Shown here piece by piece: positions 48,251-57,987 of a DNA stretch of 64,000 nucleotides. How positions within the stretch are numbered: the stretch's first letter is position 1; each line of letters opens with the position of its first letter. The position numbers were made by a program, and so were the translations under genes. Under the pieces are notes generated by a model. That model was not told the origin of the DNA and ran no database searches. It saw only the letters and a program-made list of their open reading frames with translations. The stretch is from Agapanthus africanus (lineage: Eukaryota; Streptophyta; Magnoliopsida; Asparagales; Amaryllidaceae). The stretch covers positions 141,193,988 through 141,257,987 of the forward strand of contig JASDDO010000001.1 in assembly GCA_030015575.1 (NCBI GenBank), read 5' to 3'.

Positions 48251-48640
48251 CTTATACCCGTTTTGGTTCTCTACTTCTGACTTATATTCTTTGAATTTCT
48301 CAAAATCTTCAGACTTGTGCTTCAACAGGAACATTTTTCTGAATCTTGAGAGATGATCAGTGAATGTAATGAAGTACAAAGAACCAGTCCTGGCATGTGT
48401 AGACAGGGGACCTCATACATCATCATGTATCAATCCCAAGAGTTCACCAACTCTTTCTCTGTTTCCAATAAACGGAGCTATGGTCATCTTATCTTTGTGA
48501 CATGACTGGCAAGTTTCACAAGATGTAAATTCAAACTGATTTAAATATGCATCTCTATGTAACTTAGCTAGTCGGGTCGCATTGATATGACCTAGTCTAC
48601 AATGCTTCAAGAAGGATTCGTTCATTACTGAACTCTTCCT
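48251..48640 (-). pseudogene. A2 GAG-pre-integrase and integrase N-part
   Basis: On the - strand, 48625-48413 encodes MNESFLKHCRLGHINATRLAKLH and CETCQSCHKDKMTIAPF, then LLGLIHDDV, which contains the first integrase Asp. The core continues to about 48251 with stops. Confidence 0.86.
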
Positions 48641-48829
48641 CTTCTGTGTGTTCTGTACGTTAAGAACTATGGTTTGATTTAGAACGTATATGCTTTTTAA
48701 ATAACGTGCCTGAACCGATCAACTCTTGATATAGGAAATGTTCAAAACATTATCCAAAAATACAAAATTATATCCTTCTTTACTAAATAAAGAGACTGAT
48801 ATGATATTGTATATTAGGTTCAGTATCTA

Positions 48830-49238
48830 ATAACATTCGTTCAGAATCAATGTATTTGGTAATACAGGGTGATAACTGCCAACATACTTGGCTGCAACAC
48901 TTGCACCGTTTCCTACTCATGAAACTTATCACTCATTCTCAGTTCTCTACCTATCTGTAGCCCATGTAACAGATTACATATGTAGGATCCTGATCCGGTA
49001 TCTCATACCCAGGACGTAGAGGATACTGAGAAACAGTTCTCGGTAATGAACACACCCGAAAAAGATGCATCAGCATGCAGTTTCCTCGTTTGGGCGGAAC
49101 GGGAATTCTGGTAATCCCCTATTTCCTGCTCGGTCTTATAACAATTATAAGTTGGAGCGGGACCAATGTTCCTAGTGCAGTATAACAAGCGGGTTCGATC
49201 AATACATCTGTATTATTATCTTGATTAAGGCGTGGCAT
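48830..49238 (-). pseudogene. A2 truncated gag and protease remnant
   Basis: On the - strand the ATG is at 49238 (MPRLNQDNNTD). A frameshift follows after about 25 codons; then 49188-49003 carries GPAPTYNCYKTEQEIGDYQN and FSVSSTSWV before a stop at the protease DTG. As in A0 and A1, almost all of gag is missing. Confidence 0.8.
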
Positions 49239-49812
49239 GGTCGCTACCTAGAGAGAGAAAGAAGAAAACACTCAGCGTATGCTCTAGCAAGATTATATTT
49301 ATTATTATTTAATCTAATCAGGATGGCTCCCACTGCTTTAGTCAAATCTTCTTTCAAACCCTAAAAGGAAAGACTGGACGGGATTAATTACACCCTACAA
49401 GTTTGCCAATCTTTCGGCCAGGCCGGTGTCGGTACTTTGAGGGAGGTTCCCCGTGCTGTCACACGGACCTAATTAAAATAAACCTCGTTTTCCCAGAGGC
49501 ATAACCCTATTGACACCTTTCTAGACACCTACTTGATCGGCTAATTGTAATGTGTAAAACACTCCCGGGAGTAACTCTTACTCGCAGTAGGTATCGGGAT
49601 CCAACTATCTCATAGGAGGTATTGAATCTCATTGCAAATTTCAACACTTGAAATTCCCGATAATATTTTACCCCTAGCATCCTATGACCTTGACGGAGGT
49701 CAACAAAGCATAGGGTACTAGTCAAGTTCAACCCGTACATTTCTTGATTGAATTAAACCCACCCGCACGACCCTTGACGGAGGTCAACAAGGCCGCATGA
49801 CTACCCTAATCC
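49239..49812 (-). other. A2 leader, 3' part
   Basis: Non-coding leader next to the gag start, with the TC-rich tract at 49246-49265 (plus-strand GA). Stem-loops 3 (49681-49714) and 2 (49768-49795) of the three-hairpin module are here; stem-loop 1 is beyond A1 at 60263-60292. Confidence 0.85.
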
Positions 49813-52035
49813 TGTTAGTTATATGTATGCCCTAGAGGCCATTACTGTACATTGGATGTATATTGTAGTGGATGCTGGGACATATATAGGGAGGACTTTC
49901 TTGCTCGACATGATAGTATGATATCTGGTTACTCTTTACCTTAACGTGTACATTGATTGTCTCTCTGTTACATGTTGGTAAAGCCCTTAGGATGCGTACT
50001 TGACTACCTGGACTATGATGCGGATCATACTAGTGGGGACATGGTAGTCCATAAGTACATCTTTCAAGGTCCCTAGTCGTGGGTGTATCGAGACAGAGCA
50101 TCGATATACCAGAGTAGACTAGCGTATACCTTCTCGACCCATACAGATGGGCGATGGATGATCCCATATCCATTGGTGTTTGACATCAGAGATGATATAC
50201 GGGTGCTCAGTGGAGACTGGGTACACTGGACGGACTCGCCGAGAACTCCCAGATGGTATTATACCTTACGTCAGATGGCAGTTTTTTGGCGACACTGGTA
50301 CAGAGTAGTCTGTTGACCCGAGATCGTCATACAGTCTTGTGTGGTTCCCACTGTGCTTTGATTTCCACCTTACCATGTCCAAGAGGGCGTGCAAAACGGT
50401 GGTTTTTGGGTACAGTCCCGAATCACATGGAGGCAATGAGCGATAGGAGGGGATTCGTCTCTCCCGGTATAGGGAGTTGATGTTGCGCTGTGTTCGATTG
50501 GCTATAACCGGAAATCCCTGGCCAGGGTTGTTGAGATTTACTGGTAAATGTTACCAGTAGTTTCTCGAACTGTTATAGACCTCATATCGACACGACTTAT
50601 CGAGCAATTAGGGTCTGACGTTTACCACCCCTAGGCGAGATATGCGACATATCAGACGACGAGACCGGACTGTACGGTAAGTGTTACTGGTTGGATTCAC
50701 AGGAGTATGAGCGGGCTTGCTCGTCAATCTTCTGATCGCTCAATACCCGGGTGGCCGTTACGTTTAGCAGACCGCTTGCGGCTTGTGGGTGTTTGATATG
50801 ATCATCATCTATTGCCGGCGTATTGACGAGTCTTTAGAGTCCTACACAGAGGTTTCCTGGCTCAAGCGAAACGAAATAGGAGCGCATATGAGATATGTGC
50901 GGGACCGAGAATAATGAGTGTATGTGATACCACATTCTATTCTCGCGATGAATGTATCGAATGGTTGTATGCGATATAACCTAGTTATCGAATCGAGGAT
51001 TGATTCGATAAGCCGATACATTGGATATTAGTCGGTCATATGCGATATGACCGGATCGTTAAATCAAGTGTTGATTTAATGATTTAATGTATAATTATAT
51101 ATTTGATATATTACTTTACATTAACTAGTATTTGTTCACTTTAAATGGATTTTCTCACTTGAAGTTCACAAGTTGTATATGTGATATACTTTTGTGCACT
51201 TGGATGTATCATGATTGATGATACATGTATGCTAGGGTTTGTGTAAAGAATTAAACCTTGGTTAAGTAAATGGTTAGGGTTTTTATTTAGTTTTTCATTC
51301 ATTTATCTTTTTAATTGGATTAAAAAGAAATGGGATAAGAAAACAAAATGGTTGCTTTCATTCTTGAAGCTTGTTGAAGCTTCATGAAGCTTTGACCAAA
51401 GTGACCATTTTGTCTTCATCCTTAACCCTAACCATTCATCTAACCTTAGTCAATTCTCTACATATAACCATGGTTCATATTATGATAAGGTTTTGATTTT
51501 CTTTTGGATTAATGAACTTATCATAATATTCTATCATCTTCTTCTTCTTCTTCTTCAAGAAGAAAACCTAGCTTTCATCAATGGTGATTTGATGAAAAGA
51601 GTGAGAAATCAAATTCTAAAGTGAACCCACCTCCTATTTCTTCATCCTCTACCTCTTGCCAAGTAGTATAGGGTGTTTTCTTCACAAGTTTCATGACTTG
51701 GTGAAGTGGGAGCTTGATCTTGTGATGCCTCGACGTAGATCATCTTCGGCATCGTTGTCGATGACCTAGCCCGCCCATTTCTCCGATGAAGCCGACGCTA
51801 GAGCCCGGGATTCGATTTGGACAGCAAGGAGACTTCATCATGGAGTTATGGAGGTGTAGGACCGGATCTACAAAGGTTGTATTTCCGTTCACTTAGTTAA
51901 ATTGTTAACTAGTTGCTTGTTTCGCCTAAAATTCTAGTTAATGATCCGTATTAGGGTTTCTCGGCACTTGTAAACTTTGAAATTGGCATGGTTGATGCCT
52001 TGTGAGAACTCATTAGTGTGCCTAGGAACCCTACA
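49813..52035 (+). repeat. A1 5' LTR
   Basis: TGTTAGTTATATG…GAACCCTACA, 2,223 bp. A chain of six inverted repeats (50882-51079) is followed at once by a TATA-rich stretch (51089-51112) that is the best core-promoter candidate. The GCCCTAGAGGCC block near the start resembles LTR starts of Angela/BARE-type elements. Confidence 0.96.
50882..51079 (+). repeat. Chain of six hairpins in A1 5' LTR
   Basis: GCGCATAT/ATATGTGC (50882-50900), GAGAATA/TATTCTC (50907-50944), GGTTGTAT/ATATAACC (50963-50981), TATCGAATC/GATTCGATA (50986-51010), GGTCATAT/ATATGACC (51034-51052) and TTAAATCA/TGATTTAA (51059-51079). The copy in the 3' LTR is at 59057-59254. A0 and A2 LTRs have related hairpins of altered sequence. 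Confidence 0.85.
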
Positions 52036-52036
52036 G

Positions 52037-52048
52037 TGGTATCAGAGC
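52037..52048 (+). promoter_or_regulatory. A1 primer binding site
   Basis: TGGTATCAGAGC lies one base after the LTR; complementary to initiator Met-tRNA. Confidence 0.96.
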
Positions 52049-52236
52049 CTAGCTAGAGCCTTAGGCGATGCGTAGACGGAGTTAGAAGTCCGATCGAACC
52101 GAAACCCTAACACAAATATGCTCTCTGTACATTTTCTGAAATCGTGGATTTTTGAGAATTAAAAATATGCAGAAAACCCAGCAGGAGATTCTAAGAATTA
52201 CTGAGAAGCCCGTACTCCTGAGTCTATAAAAGCACG

Positions 52237-52276
52237 GCGGAACCGCGGCATTAGCATGCTAATGCGGCGGTTCCGC
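52237..52276. repeat. 40-bp near-perfect palindrome after the A1 PBS
   Basis: It runs from GCGGAACCGC to GCGGTTCCGC around the centre GCATTAGCATGCTAATGC. Only one base pair (52247 with 52266) fails to match. As RNA it would be a very stable hairpin; as two RNAs, a dimer site. Confidence 0.92.
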
Positions 52277-54160
52277 GGCTCTTTAGTCTCCTCTTGCATT
52301 GTATTTTGCACAGTAATTCCTATTTTGCAGTGCTGAGTTTTCTGGGAATTTTTAATATTTATTCAAGAGTTAAATTTTCTGGGTTGTATTGGAGACTCGG
52401 TGTATCGATCGGATTGTCTAATTTTGTCTATTTGTTTTCCGGATAATTATTGAATATGTTAAAAAGTTCGACCGGAATAAATACCCAATCTTTCCCCTGC
52501 CGGAAAATTTTCAATTGTTGGATTTTTTCGTGGTTTAAAGACGTTCTAAGTAGTGCAAATAACGCGATGGTCCCTCTAGAAGACAACAAACCTTAACTCG
52601 ATTATGTGACCGTCTCGAACTGCCCTTTGAACCTTAGGGTTTGGGGCAGTACGGCGTGCCACATGTGAGGCGTTGGCTTGACCCTTCTACGGCTGGACCG
52701 TTGGTACTGAGGCATGAACTGAATGCTTTTAGATTTATTTCATGTGTTGAGCTGTTTCGGGAAAACTTGGGTGTTCGATTGTTCGATCGGAAAGTTTAAC
52801 ATTTTCTATTTATCCGGAATGTGATACAATAATTGGAATTCACAAGAAGTTATGAGATAACTGAATGAATGTTATAAACACAGCACTTTAGTCTCACTTG
52901 ATCGGCTGCCACGGAATTTTGATGCGATCAAAAGTCCGTCGCAATCACGTAGCGTACGCGGATACTCGCCGGGTAAACTTAATAGACAGCCTCACTCCAT
53001 AGCCCCGACCAAGTGACTGTAGGAGAACCCCGTCGCCGAAAGCATCCGTAAGGGTGCTCGCGGTAGCGGTGTTCCGCCTTGGTGCACTTCGTCGACGGTA
53101 TCGGGGGTGCGGCCGCCTACTAAAGTTTGCGACGAGCATTCGATCAGGATGTCGGGAATCTTGTTGAATTGCCCGACTTGATATTGAAAAGTGTTTTCGA
53201 TATTGAGACTAAAATGCGGGGTTTATAATTGTTAGGCATGCGATGTCTAAGTAATTCATTTGATTAGGCATGCGATGTCTATGGAGGTTGCGGATTCCAA
53301 CTGTTGTAGTTTTACACTTTCTTTTCTGCGACCGTAAGTGTAATATGTGATATCGCCGGTTTCGTTGCTATATGTCAACGACAATTGGGATACGCATGTT
53401 TACTTACGTTGATGACATGTGATGTTATGTGTTGCTGGATATGTTATATTGGATCGTCGTGTTTGAATAGCCGGGGTTTTTTTTATGTGAGATGAGTGTT
53501 TTTCATTTCATTCATGTAAAAACTTGTATGTAATATTCTTTTATTGGGGCACTTCCAGGTTGCGAAAGATGTCACCGTTTGTATATTATTTACTTTTCCG
53601 CACTAGGATAGACCCAAGGAGGGGAGCACAAGTAACCGGGTTCTGGAGTCCAGTGGGAGACCAACTCGAGGAGTCGAGTCCGGGTCTCCTAACTCTAGAA
53701 TTGGTAGGGTTGCTTGCTGCTCTCGTAGGGGTCTAAGGGTGTGGGTTTGGCTATTCATCGCGACCGTGGAATTCGTGTTTTATACTGGCTCGTATTGGAA
53801 ACACGAACGTCCTAATATATCCAATATTTCATATGATTCTTCTGCTGCGATATCTGTGATGTGATCATTTGATATGTTCTGCAATAAATACTGTATATAG
53901 TATATTTGATATATTATATAGATGTTACTTATGTTTTACACCCGCGCTAGCCCTGCCTTGCTCTGCCGTTAGTTACCTAACCTAACGGTGCACAAGGGGA
54001 CATCGAGGCGAATGCGGATGGCATAAGTGTACGTCGTATTTATCTGTGATGTTTAGGTACTTAAATGATGGGACTTCATTAATGTGATTAATGAAATAAA
54101 AGAAACCTAAAGATGTTGTGGAATCGAATTTCAAAATAAAACAGGTAGCTACAGTTCTTG

Positions 54161-54396
54161 CTTTGCACAGAGGTATATATGATATATCCTGCACCTTATT
54201 CGATGAGGAAAGGACCGAGATCCCTTCACCGGGAGTGACTCCTTTAGCAATAACTGGCAGATGCTACAACTCTCGGTTTGTCTTTTGATTGGTTTTAAGA
54301 GTTTTGCTTTGCACAGTGATATGTATGATATATCCGCACCTCATTCGACGAGGAAAGGACCGACGATCCCTTCACCGGGAGTGACTCCTTTAGCAA
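54161..54396 (+). repeat. Duplicated leader motif in A1
   Basis: Copies at 54161-54252 and 54305-54396 both run from GCTTTGCACAG through ATGATATATCC and GAGGAAAGGACCG to TCCCTTCACCGGGAGTGACT. They are conserved in B and A2 with the same spacing. Confidence 0.88.
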
Positions 54397-54535
54397 AACT
54401 AGAAAAGCCTCAAAAACACTCCATTTTTAAAATCATTTGATTCTATAACGATATCAAGTTCATTACGCAGTAGGTTTTTAGAAAAACCTGTCGTAGCCCT
54501 CCGTCATTTCAGATAAGTCCTACTTAGTATTCGTG

Positions 54536-54745
54536 CTACGTTTGTTGACCTCCGTCAAGGCGTAGTGTGCGGTAGCTAACTAGTATTTATCTGTTTATGC
54601 ATATGATGCAGATTGGATTAGGGTAGTCGTGCGACCTTGTTGACCTCCGTCAAGGGTCGTGCGGGTGGGTTTAATTCGATCAAGAAATGACGGGTTGAAC
54701 TTGACTAGTAGCCTATGGTTTGTTGACCTCCGTCAAGGTCATAGG
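54536..54745 (+). ncRNA. Three ordered stem-loops in A1 leader
   Basis: All share TTGAC-CTCC-GTCAA. The outer stems are CTACG/CGTAG (54536-54565), CGACC/GGTCG (54632-54659) and CCTATG/CATAGG (54712-54745). In A2 the same stems are CTACG/TGTAG, CGGCC/GGTCG and CCTATG/CATAGG, with differences accommodated as G-U pairs. This is a cis-acting RNA structure candidate of the genomic transcript. Confidence 0.72.
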
Positions 54746-55186
54746 GTGCTAGGGGCAAAATTATCGGGAATTTCAAGTGTTGAAATTTGCAATGAGATTG
54801 CATACCTTCTATGAGATAGTTGGATCCCGATACCCACTGCGAGTAATTGTTACTCCTGGGAGAGTTTTACACATTACAATTAGCCGATCAAGTAGGTGTC
54901 TAAAAAGGTGTCAACGGGGTTACGCCTCTGGGAAAACGAGGTTTACATTAATTAGGTTCGTGCGAAAGCACGGGGGACCTCCCTCAAAGTACCGACATTG
55001 GCCTGGCTGAAACATTGGCGAACTTGTAGTATGTAATTAATCCCGGCTAGTCTTTCCTTTTAGGGTTTGAAGGAAGATTTGATAAAAAGCAGTGGGAGCC
55101 ATCCTGATTAGATAAAATAATAACCAATCTGATCTTGCAAGAGCATACGCTGAGTGTTTTCTTCTCTCTCTCTCCAGGTAGCGACC

Positions 55187-55600
55187 ATATCACGCCTTAA
55201 TCAAGATAATAATATGGATATTTGACCGAACCCGCTTGTTATACTGAGCTGGGGAACGTTGGTCCCGCTCCAACTTATAATTGTTATAAGACAGAGCAGG
55301 AAATAGGGGATTACCAGAATTCCTGTGCCGCCCAAACGAAGAAAGTGCATGTCGATGCATCTCCTTCGGGTGTGTTCATTACAGAGAACTGTTTCTCAGT
55401 ATCCTTTACGTCCTGGGTATGTGATACCGGATCAGGATCCTAGATATGTAATAAGTTACATAGGGCTACAGAAAGGTAGAGAACTGAGAACGGGTGATAA
55501 GTTTCATGAGGCAGAAAATGGGGCAAGTGTTGCAGCCAAGTCTGTTGGTCACTATCACCCTGTATTACCAATACATTGATTCTGAGCGAATGTTATTAGA
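55187..55600 (+). pseudogene. A1 truncated gag and protease remnant
   Basis: The start codon position reads ATA (55187), where A0 has ATG, so even initiation is lost or shifted. LTEPACYTELGNVGPAPTYN is followed within 70 codons by FTSWVCDTGSGS; the active-site DTG is at 55423-55431, intact in this copy. The frame then stops (TAG at 55441-55443). The matrix/capsid and CCHC parts of gag are absent. Confidence 0.85.
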
Positions 55601-55794
55601 TACCGAACCTGATATACAAAATCATATCAGTCTCTTTATTAGTAAAGAAAGGATATAATTTTGTATTGTTGGATAATGTTTTGAACATTTCCTATATCAA
55701 AAGTTGATCGGATCAGGCACGTTATCTAAAAGCATTGATGTTCTAAATCAAACTACAGTTCTTAGTATACAGAACACACACAAGAGGATGAGTT

Positions 55795-56500
55795 CAGAAA
55801 TGAACGAATTTTTCTTGAGGTATTGTAGACTAGGTCATATCAATGCGACCAGACTAGCTGAAATTACATTTAGATGCATATTTAAATCTATTTGAATTTA
55901 CATCTTATGAAACTTGTCAGTCATGTCACAAAGATACGATGACCATAGCTCTGTTTACTGGAAACAGAGAAAGTGTTAGTAAACTCTTGGACTGATACAT
56001 GATGATGTATGTAAGGTCCCCTGTCTACACATGCCAAGACTGGTTCTTTATACTTCATTACATTCTCTGATGATCTTTCGAGATTCAGACCTATGTTCCT
56101 GTTGAAAAACAAGTCCGAACCTTTTGAGATATTCACAGAATATAAGTTAGAAGTAGAGAACCAAAATACGGGTAAAAGTATTATGTCCTTTGATGTGATC
56201 AAGGAGGAGAATACTTGAGCACGAAATTCCTGGATTATTCTAAAGGAGAATGAGATTCTCTCTTAGCATTACTCCTCCGTATACACCATTGCACGATGGT
56301 ATATCGGGGCGGAGCAGATACACCCTATTAGATAAGGTGTGCTCTATGATGAGTACTACTGAGATACCTATTTCCTTTTTGGGGGTTATGCACTTAAGAA
56401 GCTGCATACCTATTGAATTAGGTTCGAATCAGATCACAGCCTACCACTCCATATGAGATATGGTATGGGAAGAGCCCATGTCTTAAGCTAGTTAAGATTT
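55795..56500 (+). pseudogene. A1 GAG-pre-integrase and integrase remnant
   Basis: MNEFFLRYCRLGHINATRLAE opens the zinc-binding domain, which then frameshifts. The core shows YFITFSDDLSRFRPMFLLK-like sequence at about 56040-56110. The C-terminal half, MRFSLSITPPYTPLHDGISG with MMSTTEIPISF, is at 56250-56456. Multiple stops separate the parts. Confidence 0.85.
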
Positions 56501-57400
56501 GGGGTTGTCCGGCCTATGTTTAAAAGCAAAATCTGGACAAGCTCGAGGCAAAGTCAGTCATGTAGAACTGGAAAGGTTCCAGCTATACACACTACAGCAG
56601 ATGATTTGGTAGAACCAGAGGATGCAGTAGATGCCAACGAATCTCAGCCTCTCCGCCGATCTAGTAGGGTTCCTCACCCACCTGAGAGATATTTCGGTTT
56701 CTCTATGACAGTGGGAGCGAGGATTGCATCATGAGATGATGACCCAACTAGTTTCGAACTGGCCATCAGGAGTGGGACTCTGTAAGAATGGCTGGATTCT
56801 TAGCGATCTGAGATGGAATCCTTATACACCAACAAAGTATAGACTTTGGTTGCTATATCTGAAGGGTTAAATCCCCATCAGGAGCAAGTATATCTTGAGA
56901 AGATTACATGGTGTACTTGGAAAAGTTGAGACTTTCAAAGCTAGACTTGTTAAAGGTTTGCATCATTGACCAGGTATGGATTTTGTTGAAACCTTTTCTA
57001 AGTAGCTATGCTTAAGTCCATCCGGATCCTACTTGCCACGGCTACATACCATGACTACGATATCTGGCGGTTGGGTGTCATGACTACTTTTCTAAATGAT
57101 GTTTTAGAAGAGAGAGTCTATAAGTACACGGTCAGAGGGCTTCGTAAACAGTGGGAGCAGCGGAAACGTGTGCAAGATGCTTTATAGGATAAAGCAGGCA
57201 TCGCGGAGTTGGAACATCTGTTTTGATGTAGTAGTCAAATAGTTTGGCTTCATCAAAATGGTAGATGAACCTTGTATATACAAAAAGGTAGTAGGGAGTA
57301 TGGTGGTGATCCTCGTAGAGTACGTGGATGACATACTCTTGATAAGAAAGGAGTTTCCTATGCTACGCTCGGTCAATCTCCGCTTATCACAATGATTCTC
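56501..57400 (+). pseudogene. A1 linker and reverse transcriptase remnant
   Basis: The linker at 56516-56734 ends in PLRRSSRVPHPPERYFGF. RT then follows in several frames: AMLKSIRILLATATYHDYDIW at about 57006-57065, the palm region to 57115, and YVDDILLI with YVDD at 57321-57332. Stops inside (for example TAG at about 57186) exclude function. Confidence 0.88.
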
Positions 57401-57972
57401 CATAAAAGATCAAAGTGATACCTCCTAAATCCTGGGTTTTGGATCTATGAGATAGATCTAATTGGATGTTAGGATTCTCACTAGTTGTAGTGAGATGGTA
57501 TCAATCGATTCTGGGGAGAATCACTGGAAGGGTTCCAGAGTGATATGGACGACTGAAAGTCAGTCACGGGCATTGTCTTAACCCTCAGTAAAGGGATGGT
57601 ATGTTGGAAGAGTTCCAAGCTAGATACCGTGGCATACTAGACGATAAAGGCAGGATACATCGCTACTTAAGATGCTACCAAAGAGGCTGTTTGGGTGTAA
57701 AATGGTTCATGAGATGAACTTAGTTCCTCCCATTGTGTGACAATGGAGTTGTGGCTTATGCCAAGGAACGACCGTCCCATCAGTGATCCAGACATATTCT
57801 AAGGCAGTATCACCGGATCATGGAGATGGTTGATCTCCAGGGGATCAAGGTTAGGAGAGTAGACTCAGAGGACCACACGGCGGATCCACTCACAAAGGCC
57901 TTTTCCCAGAGAGAGACTTTTATGGGATGGTTGAGTATGAGATACTACAACCACTGCTATCAGATGGCCCTA
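57401..57972 (+). pseudogene. A1 RNase H remnant
   Basis: It aligns with A0 2217-2793. The C-terminal motif is better kept here: GACCACACGGCGGATCCACT (about 57872) encodes the DHTADPLT version of ADPLTK, followed by KAFSQRETFMGW. It ends just before the PPT (57973-57987). Confidence 0.82.
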
Positions 57973-57987
57973 GTGCAAGTGGGAGAT
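57973..57987 (+). promoter_or_regulatory. A1 polypurine tract
   Basis: GTGCAAGTGGGAGAT directly before the 3' LTR. Confidence 0.93.

Larger units (their letters stand above)
52049..55185 (+). other. A1 leader (non-coding, structured)
   Basis: 3.1 kb with no supported ORF. It contains the 40-bp palindrome (52237-52276), a segment similar to the LARD block (about 52545-52830), a region like B 8580-8800 (53535-53735), the duplicated motif (54161-54252, 54305-54396), and three stem-loops (54536-54745). It ends in a TC-rich tract with CAG (55163-55177) before the gag remnant. Confidence 0.85.
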
